64,000 nt of DNA from Dyella sp. A6 (lineage in GTDB: Bacteria > Pseudomonadota > Gammaproteobacteria > Xanthomonadales > Rhodanobacteraceae). Positions 46,010-55,332 of this stretch are shown piece by piece. The stretch covers positions 248,001 through 312,000 of the forward strand of contig NZ_CP132911.1 in NCBI RefSeq assembly GCF_036320485.1. The letters run 5' to 3'. The stretch's first letter is position 1. Every line of letters starts with the position of its first letter. The notes under the pieces were generated by a model. It saw only the letters and a program-made list of their open reading frames with translations, had not been told where the DNA came from and did not search any database. A program made the position numbers and the translations under genes.

Positions 46010-47041
46010 TCAGCCCTGGCGCGGCGGCGCGGTGGAGCCACGCACTACCAGCTCGGGCATGAAGCCCTCGCTGGCGGGTTCGGCGGTGGTCTGCTGCAGG
46101 CCGCGGATCAGCCGCAGCGTGGCGTGCCGGCCCACCTCTTCGGTCGACTGCCGTGCGGTAGTCAGTGCCGGCCATGCCTGCTTGGAGAACGGGCTGTCCT
46201 CGAAGCCGGCGATCGACAAATCCCAGGGCACGTCCAGGCCGATCGAACGCGCCGCGGCCAGGACGCCGGCGGCAATCTCGTCGTTGCTGCCGAAGATCGC
46301 GGTGGGGCGCTCCTTTTCCTTCAGCGCGAGCAGTTTGCGCGCGCCGCGGAAGCCATCGTCGAAGGCATAGCGGCCGGCCAGCACCAGCTTCTTGTTGAGC
46401 GGAATGCCGTAGTCCTTCAGCGCATCCGCGTAGCCCTGGTAGCGCTCGGGGCTGGAACGGTGGTGCGGCTCGCCCCACAGGAAGCCGATCCGCGTGTGAC
46501 CCAGCTGCACCAGGTGCTCGGTGATGGCGTAGGCCGCATGGCGGTCGTCGATATAGACACAGGGCATGCCGTCGTGCGGATCCTCGCGGGAGGAAATGAT
46601 GCGCACGAAGGTGATGTCGTGTTCCCGCAGCATGGCGATCAGTGGCGCCTGTTCGGACATCGGCGGCGCCAGCACCAGCCCGGCCAGGCGCGAACGCTTG
46701 ACCAAGGCGACCAGTTCCTCGGCCAGCTTTGGCGAGCTGGAATCGCAGGGATGGATCTGCAGGCCGAAGCCGCGCTCGCGGCAGGCCGACAGCACGCCGT
46801 TCTGCATGTCGATGACGTAGTGCGCGTTCGGGTTGTCGTAGACCAGGCCGATCGCGAACGAATGCGTGCTGCGCAGGCTGCGCGCCGACGGGTCCGGACG
46901 GTAGCCGAGTTGCGCGATCGCCCGCTCCACCTTCTCGCGGGTCTCGTTGCGCACCGCGGCCTCGTGGTTGATCACGCGCGATACGGTCTTCAGCGAGACA
47001 CCCGCATGGCGGGCGACGTCCTTGATGGTGGGACTGCGCAA
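46010..47041 (-). CDS. nagR: LacI-family regulator of N-acetylglucosamine use
   Basis: 343 residues with a TTG start. Helix-turn-helix TIKDVARHAGVSLKTVSRVINHE at residues 5-27, hinge to about 60, then the periplasmic-binding-like sensor domain (IGLVYDNPNAHYVIDMQNG). LacI members usually bind palindromes centred on CG, and two such sites flank the nagP/nagK gap. Repression relieved by a GlcNAc-derived sugar phosphate is the known mode for NagR in relatives. Confidence 0.9.
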   Translation of the reverse strand: MRSPTIKDVARHAGVSLKTVSRVINHEAAVRNETREKVERAIAQLGYRPDPSARSLRSTHSFAIGLVYDNPNAHYVIDMQNGVLSACRERGFGLQIHPCDSSSPKLAEELVALVKRSRLAGLVLAPPMSEQAPLIAMLREHDITFVRIISSREDPHDGMPCVYIDDRHAAYAITEHLVQLGHTRIGFLWGEPHHRSSPERYQGYADALKDYGIPLNKKLVLAGRYAFDDGFRGARKLLALKEKERPTAIFGSNDEIAAGVLAAARSIGLDVPWDLSIAGFEDSPFSKQAWPALTTARQSTEEVGRHATLRLIRGLQQTTAEPASEGFMPELVVRGSTAPPRQG

Positions 47042-47134
47042 CGGAGTGCACTCCTGTAAGCCGGATGGACATGGTAGCCCAGCCGCTGGACGGGTAGGTG
47101 TGCGGGCGGCGGGCGGCGTGGTGCATGACGGGCG

Positions 47135-48430
47135 TCAGGAGATGTGCTCGCCCACGGCGTGGCCGCGCATGCCGTAGAAGAGGATGTAGAGGTAGCAGGG
47201 CACCATCACCACCAGGAACGCCAGTTGAAAATTGATGTGCTCTTTCAGGTGCACGAACACCTGCGGGATCAGTGCGCCGCCGACGATGCCCATGATCAGC
47301 AGGGCCGAGCCGGCCTCGGTATGGCGCCCCAGGCCCTTGATCGCCAGCGGGAAGATCGCCGGCCACATCATCGCGTTGGCGAATCCGAGCGCGGCGACGA
47401 AGCTCACCGAGGCATAGCCGGCGGTGGCATAGGCACCCAGTGCGAACACGATACCCATCACCGCCGACACGGCCAGGTAGCGCTGCTGCGAAATGAAGCG
47501 CGGGATGAGCAGCAGGCCAGTGATATAGCCCACCAGCATCGCGACCATCGTGTAGGTGGTGAAGTGCTTGGTGGCGTCCAGCGGCAGGCCCAGCGCCTGC
47601 CCGTAGATGCCGATCGCATCGCCGGCCATCACCTCAACGCCCACATACAGGAACAGGCAGAGCACGCCCAGCCACAGGTGCGGAAAGCTGAAGATGCTGC
47701 CGCCGTGATGACCGATCTCGTCTTCGCTGTTGGCCCCGGCGGGCTTGATTTCGGGCAGTGCGGAGCGGATCACCCAGATCGCCAGCACCACCAGCAGCGC
47801 GGCCATGGCCATGTACGGCCAGTACACGCGCGAGGCGAAGCTGTCGAGCATGGCGTGGGCTGCCGCGGGCGTCGCCGCAGCCTTGATCTTCTGCTCGAAA
47901 TCGCCGATGCCGTTGAGCACCAAGGCGCCGAAGACCAGCGGCGCCAGCGCACCGGCCAGCTTGTTGCAGATGCCCATGAAGGCCACGCGCTGCGCCGCGC
48001 TGTCGATCGGGCCGAGAATGCTGATGTACGGATTCGAGGCTGTCTGCAGCAGCGACAGGCCCGCGCCAATCACGAACAGGCCGACCAGTGCGCCGTGATA
48101 GTTGCGCATGTTGATGAACTGGCCGAACAACACCGCACCGATCGCCATTACGAACAAGCCGAGTGCCATGCCTTTCTTCATGCCGGTCCGCTTGAGCACC
48201 ATGGCCGAAGGCAGCGCCAGCACGAAATAGGACAGGTAGAACGCCACCGGAATCAGGAAGGCGCTGACGTCGTCGAGGTTGAAAGCCAGCTTGACGAAGA
48301 TGGTCAGTGGCCCGTTGAGCCAGGTGACGAAGCCGAAGATGAAGAACAGTACGCCGATGATGATCATCGGCAGCAGGCTCGATGTGCGCGATTCGTCGGC
48401 AGCAGGCGAGATGGACGGCATGGACGGCAT
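47135..48430 (-). CDS. nagP: N-acetylglucosamine permease, FucP-type MFS
   Basis: 431 residues, about 12 membrane segments, of the sugar:proton FucP/GluP family: LFFIFGFVTWLNGPL in helix 1, LPSAMVLKRTGMKKGM, GLSLLQTASNPYISILGP in the conserved loop. Start at the ATG 48430 (GGGGAAAT upstream); a longer reading to 48523 would run through the promoter. Imports GlcNAc into the cytoplasm for NagK. Confidence 0.92.
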   Translation of the reverse strand: MPSMPSISPAADESRTSSLLPMIIIGVLFFIFGFVTWLNGPLTIFVKLAFNLDDVSAFLIPVAFYLSYFVLALPSAMVLKRTGMKKGMALGLFVMAIGAVLFGQFINMRNYHGALVGLFVIGAGLSLLQTASNPYISILGPIDSAAQRVAFMGICNKLAGALAPLVFGALVLNGIGDFEQKIKAAATPAAAHAMLDSFASRVYWPYMAMAALLVVLAIWVIRSALPEIKPAGANSEDEIGHHGGSIFSFPHLWLGVLCLFLYVGVEVMAGDAIGIYGQALGLPLDATKHFTTYTMVAMLVGYITGLLLIPRFISQQRYLAVSAVMGIVFALGAYATAGYASVSFVAALGFANAMMWPAIFPLAIKGLGRHTEAGSALLIMGIVGGALIPQVFVHLKEHINFQLAFLVVMVPCYLYILFYGMRGHAVGEHIS

Positions 48431-48493
48431 GGACGATTTCCCCGTAGTGATCACCGACACCGTCACCCCGTGGACGATGTCGCTTCGGCCGTC

Positions 48494-48523
48494 TTTATCG
48501 ACCGCGTGGAGCAACGTTGTCAA
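48494..48523 (-). promoter_or_regulatory. nagP promoter overlapped by a NagR operator
   Basis: Minus-strand -35 TTGACA (48523-48518), 18-base spacer, -10 GATAAA (48499-48494). The palindromic core CAACGTTG and the arm TGTCA at 48509-48522 match 11 of 14 positions of TGACAACGTTGTCA, the type of site expected for NagR. Binding there would cover the -35. Confidence 0.65.
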
Positions 48524-48529
48524 TTGATG

Positions 48530-48547
48530 CCATGACTTTGGTCATGG
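48530..48547. repeat. Inverted repeat CCATGAC/GTCATGG
   Basis: Perfect 7-bp arms around TTTG in the nagP-nagK intergenic region, 7 bases from the nagP -35. It could be a second regulator site. The rest of this 399-base divergent gap (48431-48829) contains no gene. Confidence 0.4.
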
Positions 48548-48738
48548 TGCAAGCATCGATGTCTTGTTCTTCCAGTCTCGCCCATGACGCGTCGCAGCAC
48601 CTTGGTGGCGTCGGCAAGTGTTGCCCAAGTGCCTTACAGAAAAGGCCAAATAGGCGCGACATGTATTCGATGATGCTGTCGGCGAGTATGCCTTGCGCGG
48701 CGCACAAGCGATATGGCGAATGGTTCCGAACAGGGTGT

Positions 48739-48752
48739 TGACACCGTTGTCA
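48739..48752 (+). promoter_or_regulatory. NagR-type operator before nagK
   Basis: TGACACCGTTGTCA is palindromic except for the central pair and matches the same consensus at 13 of 14 bases. It includes most of a TTGACA -35-like hexamer (48738-48743), so it would block the nagK-TonB receptor-hexosaminidase-nagX transcription unit. The -10 is not clear. Confidence 0.7.
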
Positions 48753-48829
48753 TATCTGACCAGACTCCGACCATCACGAGGTGTGTCAGGCGGGGTGCCT
48801 GCGCACCGGGGACAAACGGAGGAGGGAGC

Positions 48830-49894
48830 GTGGCCCAGGTGGTCGATCACAGCGGTGCGCGTATCGCGCTTGCGACAGAATCTGCGTTCCTGGCTGCCGA
48901 TGTCGGCGGCACGCATGCGCGGATAGGCCTGGTCAGTCCGCGACCCGACGGCCACCGACCGGTGACCGTGCTCGAATACCGCCGCTACGCCTGCGCCGAC
49001 TGGCCCAGTCTGACCGCCGTGCTGAAGGACTTCGTCGGCCAGCTCGGCGTGGGTCATGTCGATCATTGCGCGGTGGCCAGTGCCGGCTACGTGCTGGGCG
49101 ATGCCATCGTCAACGACAACCTGCCCTGGCCGGTGTCGATACGCGACATACGCGACACACTGGGCATCGCCAGCCTCGCCGTCATCAATGATTTCGAAGC
49201 GGTGGCCTATGCCACCCAGTTCCTTGGCCTGGCCGACACCACGGCGGTGATCGAGACCAGCGCGCCGCATGTCGACGGACCGGTGCTGGTGATGGGGCCG
49301 GGTACCGGGCTCGGGTCCGCGGTGCTGTTGCCGGCGCACCCCCATGCCACCGTGCTGGCCACCGAGGCGGGCCAGATCGCGCTGGCGCCCGGCAACGAGC
49401 GCGAGATTGAGATTCTTCGCCTGTTCGCCCGGAAGCATGCGCATGTGTCGTTCGAGCATGCGTTGTCCGGACCCGGGCTGCTGAACCTGTACCAGGCCAT
49501 CTGCACCTTGCGCGGGGAGCGCGCGGTGCTGATGCGTCCGGCGGATGTTACGGCTGCGGCGCTGTCGCGCAACGACGCGGCGGCAACCGAGACGCTGGAG
49601 GTGTTCTGCGGGCTGCTTGGCAGCTTCGTGGGCGACCTGGTGCTGCTGTATGGCGCGCGCGGCGGGGTGTTCCTTGCCGGCGGCATCCTGCCGCAGATCC
49701 GTGACCTGCTGCTGGACGGCGCCTTTGCCCGGCGCTTCTTCAACAAGGGCGTGATGCGCCCGTACCTGGAACAGATACCTGTACGACTGATGGAGCACGG
49801 CCAGCTCGGGGTGATCGGCGCCGCGAGCCTGTACATGGATGGCCAGACGCCCGGGACGGGTTCGCCGAGTGGACGTGATGCACTGAGGAATTAG
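48830..49894 (+). CDS. nagK: Glucokinase-family N-acetylglucosamine kinase
   Basis: 354 residues from the GTG at 48830 with GGAGGAGGG about 5 bases upstream; the in-frame reading from 48713 would cross the operator. Glk-type ASKHA kinase: LAADVGGTHARIGLV (phosphate loop), INDFEAVAYA (catalytic Asp), MGPGTGLGSAVL and the C-terminal FLAGGILPQI. Placed between the NagR operator and the TonB receptor, it most likely phosphorylates GlcNAc; glucose as substrate is the alternative. Confidence 0.88.
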   Translation: MAQVVDHSGARIALATESAFLAADVGGTHARIGLVSPRPDGHRPVTVLEYRRYACADWPSLTAVLKDFVGQLGVGHVDHCAVASAGYVLGDAIVNDNLPWPVSIRDIRDTLGIASLAVINDFEAVAYATQFLGLADTTAVIETSAPHVDGPVLVMGPGTGLGSAVLLPAHPHATVLATEAGQIALAPGNEREIEILRLFARKHAHVSFEHALSGPGLLNLYQAICTLRGERAVLMRPADVTAAALSRNDAAATETLEVFCGLLGSFVGDLVLLYGARGGVFLAGGILPQIRDLLLDGAFARRFFNKGVMRPYLEQIPVRLMEHGQLGVIGAASLYMDGQTPGTGSPSGRDALRN

Positions 49895-49986
49895 CAAACA
49901 ACCGGGCGCAAGCCCAGATCGCCACACGGTAACGGACGGTCTGAGTACCCACCGTTGCTGAATCTAGCCTCTGAGGGGAGGACACC

Positions 49987-52896
49987 ATGTCATATCGCAA
50001 GACTCTGTTGGCCGCGAGCATCGTCGCTGGTCTATGCCTGTCCGGCGCGATCAATGCGCAGGACAGCACCCAGACGACTGCCAGCGGCGCGAAGGCTCAG
50101 GAGAAGGCTGAGCAGGCCAAGATCAAGCAGCTCCAGGCGGTAACCGTAGTCGGTATCCGCAACAGCGAGGCGCTGTCGCTGGATACCAAGGAGGCGGCCA
50201 ACTCGCATGTCGAGGTGGTGTCCGCGGTAGATATCGGCAAGCTGCCGGCGAAGAACGTGGCCGACACCATCGCCCAGCTGCCCGGCGTGAACATCGCCGA
50301 TGCGGCGGGTGCCGAGGGCGGTTTCGACGAGGCCGACCGTGCCAGTATCCGCGGCAGCGCGCCGTCGCTGACCCTGACCACCCTGAATGGACATGCGGTC
50401 GGTTCGGGTGACTGGTTCGTCGTGGGTGGCGGCGGTACGCGCAGCGTCAGCTATTCCATGTTCCCGTCGGAAATCGTAAGCCAGGTGGTCGTGCACAAGA
50501 CCTCCGAGGCACGCCTGCTTGAGGGCGGTGCGGCCGGTTCGATCGACATCATCACCCGCAAGCCGCTGGAATTCGCCAAGCCGTTCACCGTCGAGGGCAG
50601 TGTGGGTGGCGTGTACGCCGACCTGCCGAGCAAGACCGAGCCGCAGTTCAATGCCCTGCTCAACTGGAAGAACAGCGACAACACCTTCGGCGTGATGGCG
50701 CAGGCCTTCTACGAGAAGCGCAGCCTGCAGCGCGAAGGTCAGGAAATTCTGGGCTATTCGTATATCCCGACTGGCTCGGCCGTCGCCACGCAGCTGGGCC
50801 TCGGCGCCGCCACGCCCGGCAGCGCCAGCACCGGCGTGTTCTATCCCAACCTGCCGGGCGCCGCGCTGTTCACCCAGACGCGCAAGCGCAAGGGCGGCAT
50901 GGTGGACATCGAGTGGAAGCCGCTCGACAACCTGACGCTGAACTTGGACAGCTTCTACTCCAAGATGGACGCCACCGACTACAACCGCAACTACATGTTG
51001 CGTACGCGTGATCGCCTGCCGGGCGACACGCTGTCGAGCTGGAACATCCAGAACAACATTCTCACCAGTGCCTCGATCGTCGGTCAGTCCGGTCTGTCGC
51101 AGGGCATCTACGACATGATCTCGCGTCCGGGCGAGAGCGAGTCCAGCCAGTACACCACCCTGAGCGCCGACTGGCGCGCCACTGACAACCTCAGCTTCAA
51201 GTTCCAGGGTGGCACCACCAAGGGCACCGGCAATACGCCAGTCCAGAACGTGATGGAGATGGATACCGGCTACGGTCAGGGTGCCAGCTACGCTATGAAC
51301 GGCTCCGGTAGTCCGCTGGGCTGGACGCTGGGTGGCACCAACAATGCGTACAACCCGGCGACCGTCGGTCTCGACTGGATCTTCGGCGAGCAGGACGTGC
51401 ACGTGATCGACAAGGAGAACTGGTTCCAGGCCGATGGCGAGTTCGATTTCGACAATGCCGGTTCGTTGTCCTCGCTGCAGTTCGGCGCGCGTTATGCCCG
51501 TCATACGCATGGCAGCGCCAATGACGTTGCTCAGGGGCCCAATTTCGCCTCGAACGTCACGTTCAGCCCGGGTGCGACCATCTACCCGGCAAGCGGCGGC
51601 AACTATCCCAGCAGCTTCGCGAGCGATCTCGGCGTGAGCCAGATGCCCTCGAGCATCTGGTACTGGACGCCGAGCCAGCTGGCTCAGCTGAATGCGCTGT
51701 ATGCCAACCGCAAGGTGACCGGCGACACCAGTTCGCGGTTCTATCCGAACGGCATCTATTCGATGGTCGAAAGGAACCTGGCGGCGTACATGCAGGCCAA
51801 TTTCCAGGGTGACACCTGGGGCGGCAACTTCGGCCTGCGCTATGTTTCCACCGACGAGAACATCGGCTACACCAGTGCCTCGATCCTGGAGAACGACTAC
51901 AGCGGTCCGTACATGAATTCGGCGTTCTATCCGAATGGCTGGTACTGGAACCACTACAAGTCGCATTACGGCCGGCTGCTGCCCAGCTTCAACCTGAAGG
52001 TCAACCTGAACCAGGACGGCAGCGTGCTTGCCCGCTTCGCGGCCTCGCAGACCCTGACCCGTCAGGACTACGGCCAGCTGGCCGGTTTCGTGACCCTGAC
52101 CGATCCGGTCACGCAGGGTGCGATGGGTTCCGGCAGTGGTCCGAATCCGTACCTGAAGCCACTGATCTCGACCAACTTCGATGCGTCGCTGGAGTGGTAT
52201 TTCGCACCGCGTGGCCTGCTGTCGGCCAGCGTGTACGAAATGGACATGCATAACTACTACGACTACGGCGCGGAGACCCGCTCGTATCTCAACAACTACC
52301 TGACCTACGGTGTAAACAACCCGTCGCACACGCCGATCTACAGCAACTACCTGGTCAGCGTGCCGATCAACGTCAACGGCACGCTGAAGGGTGTCGAGCT
52401 GAACTGGGTGCAGCCGATCGGCGAGCATTTCGGTACGTCGGTCAACTACACCTACAGCAACGGTCATTCGACCGGTGGCACCTACCTGTACAACGCGGAC
52501 GGTACCCTGGGCGACAACCGGGCTGCCGGCAACCGTCCGCTGTTCGGCACGTCGAAGAACACCGTCAACCTGTCGGCGTTCTACGAGAACAACAGCTGGA
52601 ATGCCCGCATCAACTACACGTACCGCTCGTCGTTCTACGACGGCATGATGAGCAACTCGGGCGCCGGCATGCCGCTGCTTCCCTACTGGGAGGCGGGCGT
52701 GGGTTACCTGTCGTTCTCGGCGGGCTACACGCTCAACAAGCATGTGAGCTTCTCGTTCGACGCGATGAACCTCAACAACCCGAAGCTGAAGTACTACATC
52801 AAGGGTTCGCAGGCCGGCCTGGGCTTCGACAAGGCTCCGGAGGCGTTCTACGTCAACGGCCGCCAGTACTACCTGACGGTGAACTTCAAGTTCTGA
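49987..52896 (+). CDS. TonB-dependent receptor for chitooligosaccharides
   Basis: 969 residues. Signal peptide ending near INAQD (residue 24), TonB-box-like LQAVTVVGIR, then plug LPAKNVADTIAQLPGVNIADAAGAEGGF and VVVHKTSEARLLEGGAAGSIDIITRKPLEF. This matches the Xanthomonas/Caulobacter class of large receptors (TIGR01782 type). The barrel ends in YLTVNFKF. GAGGGGAGG lies 7 bases before the ATG. Chitooligosaccharide as substrate is inferred from its place between nagK and the hexosaminidase. Confidence 0.88.
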   Translation: MSYRKTLLAASIVAGLCLSGAINAQDSTQTTASGAKAQEKAEQAKIKQLQAVTVVGIRNSEALSLDTKEAANSHVEVVSAVDIGKLPAKNVADTIAQLPGVNIADAAGAEGGFDEADRASIRGSAPSLTLTTLNGHAVGSGDWFVVGGGGTRSVSYSMFPSEIVSQVVVHKTSEARLLEGGAAGSIDIITRKPLEFAKPFTVEGSVGGVYADLPSKTEPQFNALLNWKNSDNTFGVMAQAFYEKRSLQREGQEILGYSYIPTGSAVATQLGLGAATPGSASTGVFYPNLPGAALFTQTRKRKGGMVDIEWKPLDNLTLNLDSFYSKMDATDYNRNYMLRTRDRLPGDTLSSWNIQNNILTSASIVGQSGLSQGIYDMISRPGESESSQYTTLSADWRATDNLSFKFQGGTTKGTGNTPVQNVMEMDTGYGQGASYAMNGSGSPLGWTLGGTNNAYNPATVGLDWIFGEQDVHVIDKENWFQADGEFDFDNAGSLSSLQFGARYARHTHGSANDVAQGPNFASNVTFSPGATIYPASGGNYPSSFASDLGVSQMPSSIWYWTPSQLAQLNALYANRKVTGDTSSRFYPNGIYSMVERNLAAYMQANFQGDTWGGNFGLRYVSTDENIGYTSASILENDYSGPYMNSAFYPNGWYWNHYKSHYGRLLPSFNLKVNLNQDGSVLARFAASQTLTRQDYGQLAGFVTLTDPVTQGAMGSGSGPNPYLKPLISTNFDASLEWYFAPRGLLSASVYEMDMHNYYDYGAETRSYLNNYLTYGVNNPSHTPIYSNYLVSVPINVNGTLKGVELNWVQPIGEHFGTSVNYTYSNGHSTGGTYLYNADGTLGDNRAAGNRPLFGTSKNTVNLSAFYENNSWNARINYTYRSSFYDGMMSNSGAGMPLLPYWEAGVGYLSFSAGYTLNKHVSFSFDAMNLNNPKLKYYIKGSQAGLGFDKAPEAFYVNGRQYYLTVNFKF

Positions 52897-52944
52897 TTTT
52901 CGACTGCAAGACCGCGGGCCATGGACGGCCCAATCTCTCCCCGA

Positions 52945-52978
52945 ACGGGCCCGCAGTTGTTTCCGGGCCCGTTTTTTT
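52945..52978 (+). terminator. Rho-independent terminator after the TonB receptor
   Basis: ACGGGCCC pairs with GGGCCCGT around a 12-base loop and is followed by seven T residues. It ends 56 bases before the hexosaminidase gene, which must be read through or have its own promoter. Confidence 0.9.
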
Positions 52979-53034
52979 CATGCGCATGCGGTATCGCGCA
53001 TGGCATGCTGACCCGATAACCACGGAGACCGTCG

Positions 53035-55332
53035 ATGACCCGTCGCCTGCTCGCCGCCTGTGCCTGCCTGCTGCTCGCAACGCTGTTTTCCGCACAGGCC
53101 GCACCGCCTTCGCTGATACCGCAACCGGTTCAGCTGACCACCGCGCAGGGGCAGTTCCGGGTCGATGCGCATACGCCGGTGGTGCTCGGCGATCCGAGCG
53201 CGGCAACGCGGCATACGGCGACCTATTTCGTCGACCTGCTGGCGCGCACGCGCGGCTTGCGTCTGCATCCGGTCGACAGGCACGCAACGAAGCACGCCAT
53301 CGTGTTCGAACGCGACCCGCATGCGGCCGTGGCGCAGCACGGCGGTTACATGCTGGACGTTACCCCGCAGGGCATTCGGGTCAGCGCACGCGACAATGCC
53401 GGGCTGTTTCACGGCGCGATCACCCTGTGGCAGTTGCTGACACCGGCAGCCGGACACGGTGCAGTGGAGGTGCCGGCGCTGCATATCCGCGACTGGCCGC
53501 GCTTCCGCTGGCGCGGCCTGATGCTGGATTCTGCGCGGCATTTCCAGAGCGTGGCCGACATCGAACGCCTGCTCGACCAGATGGCCCAGCACAAGCTGGA
53601 TGTGTTCCATTGGCACCTCACCGACGACCAGGGCTGGCGCATCCAGATCAAGCGCTACCCGGAGCTCACCCGCATCGGCGCGTGGCGTACACCGCCCGAC
53701 GCCGGGCATGACGGCGAGCCGTTGCGTTACGGCGGCTTCTACACGCAGAAGCAGATCCGCCAGGTGGTGGCATACGCCGCCGCGCGCTACATCACCATCG
53801 TGCCGGAGCTGGACATGCCCGGTCACGCACAGGCCGCGGTGGCTTCGTACCCGCAGCTCGGCGTCACCGGCAAGCGGCCCAAAGTGTCGGTGGACTGGGG
53901 CGTCAATCCCTACTTGTACAACGTGGACGACCACACCTTCACCTTCATCGACAACGTGCTCGACGAGGTGATGGCGCTGTTCCCGTCGAAGTACATCCAT
54001 GTCGGCGGCGACGAGGCGATCAAGGACCAGTGGAAGGCTTCGCCTGCCGTGCAGGCAAAGATGAAGGCGCTGGGTATCACCAGCGAAGACGCGCTGCAGG
54101 GCTGGTTCATCGGCCGCATCGGCAAATACCTGGCGGCGCACGGGCGTCGCCTGGTGGGCTGGGACGAGATACTCGAAGGCGGCGACGTGCCGGCTGACGC
54201 CACGGTCATGTCATGGCGCGGCACGGCGGGCGCGATCACCGCAGCCAAGGCGGGCCACGACGTGGTGCTGTCGCCCGCGCCGCAGCTGTATTTCGACGAG
54301 GTGCAGAGCGATCGCGCCGACGAATACGCCGGCCGCCTTCCGGTGGAAACGCTGCAGAGCATCTATGCGTTCGAGCCGGTGCCGAAACAGCTCGATGCGG
54401 CGCAGGCGAAGCATGTGCTGGGCGCGCAGGCCAATGTGTGGACCGAGCACATGCCTACCATGGCGCATGTCGAGCACGCGGTGTTTCCGCGTCTGGACGC
54501 GCTGAGCGAGGTGGACTGGTCGCCGGCTTCGGCACGCGACTGGTCCGGTTTCCTGGCACGCCTGCCGGCACAGCTCGCGCGTTACCGCGTGCAGCACATC
54601 GGGTATGCCGACAGCGCGTTCGCGCCGGACATCGCGCTGGACCGCAATGCGGCGCTGGCCAGCGGCATTGCCACCGTCACGTTGTCCAACCAGACCGGCT
54701 TCGGCAGCTTCCGCTATACCCTCGACGGCAGCATGCCGACGCGGCATTCCACGCTCTACGACAAGCCGTTCGCGGTGAAGCTGCCGACGACTCTGCGGGT
54801 GGCCACGTTCGCACCCGATGGCAGCGCGCTGGCCGCGCCGCGCGAACGCGTGATTGATCGTGCGCATCTGCTCAGCCGTCTCGGTGTCACGCTGCCCAAC
54901 TGTCCCGGCAGCGCGTTCCGGCTGCGCGTGCAGCCGATGCCCGACGCCCGCTCGGTGCAGCCGGTGTATGCCGTCAACGTGTTCGACAGCTGCCAGCTGT
55001 TCCCGTCGACGCGCATGGATGGGGTTACATCGATCCGGGTCGATGCAGTGCGGCTGGAACGCAACTACGCGCTGGCGCACGATGCGAGCAAGGTCATTTC
55101 ACGGCCGCACACCACACCGTTCGGCGAGCTGGTGGTGCATGCCGACCGCTGCGATGGCGTCGTGCTTGCCAGCATGCCGTTGCCCGATCCTGCGCACGGC
55201 GCGCGTCGCTTCACCCTGCACGCGCGTCTGCCGAAGCAGGTCGGCAACCATGCGATGTGCCTGATCTACACCGCGCCCATCCACGGCCCGTTGTACGCGC
55301 TGGGCCGGGTGTCGCTGGTGGCATCGCCATGA
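53035..55332 (+). CDS. GH20 beta-N-acetylhexosaminidase
   Basis: 765 residues. Signal peptide near residues 1-22 (LLATLFSAQAA). GH20b domain, then the catalytic barrel: FRWRGLMLDSARHF, VFHWHLTDDQGWRI, LDMPGHAQAA and the catalytic Asp326-Glu327 in HVGGDEAI. A C-terminal beta-sandwich (residues ~555-640) contains TLDGSMPTRHS, the fn3-like chitobiase domain. Releases GlcNAc from chitooligosaccharides in the periplasm or outside. The stop overlaps nagX (ATGA). Confidence 0.93.
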   Translation: MTRRLLAACACLLLATLFSAQAAPPSLIPQPVQLTTAQGQFRVDAHTPVVLGDPSAATRHTATYFVDLLARTRGLRLHPVDRHATKHAIVFERDPHAAVAQHGGYMLDVTPQGIRVSARDNAGLFHGAITLWQLLTPAAGHGAVEVPALHIRDWPRFRWRGLMLDSARHFQSVADIERLLDQMAQHKLDVFHWHLTDDQGWRIQIKRYPELTRIGAWRTPPDAGHDGEPLRYGGFYTQKQIRQVVAYAAARYITIVPELDMPGHAQAAVASYPQLGVTGKRPKVSVDWGVNPYLYNVDDHTFTFIDNVLDEVMALFPSKYIHVGGDEAIKDQWKASPAVQAKMKALGITSEDALQGWFIGRIGKYLAAHGRRLVGWDEILEGGDVPADATVMSWRGTAGAITAAKAGHDVVLSPAPQLYFDEVQSDRADEYAGRLPVETLQSIYAFEPVPKQLDAAQAKHVLGAQANVWTEHMPTMAHVEHAVFPRLDALSEVDWSPASARDWSGFLARLPAQLARYRVQHIGYADSAFAPDIALDRNAALASGIATVTLSNQTGFGSFRYTLDGSMPTRHSTLYDKPFAVKLPTTLRVATFAPDGSALAAPRERVIDRAHLLSRLGVTLPNCPGSAFRLRVQPMPDARSVQPVYAVNVFDSCQLFPSTRMDGVTSIRVDAVRLERNYALAHDASKVISRPHTTPFGELVVHADRCDGVVLASMPLPDPAHGARRFTLHARLPKQVGNHAMCLIYTAPIHGPLYALGRVSLVASP

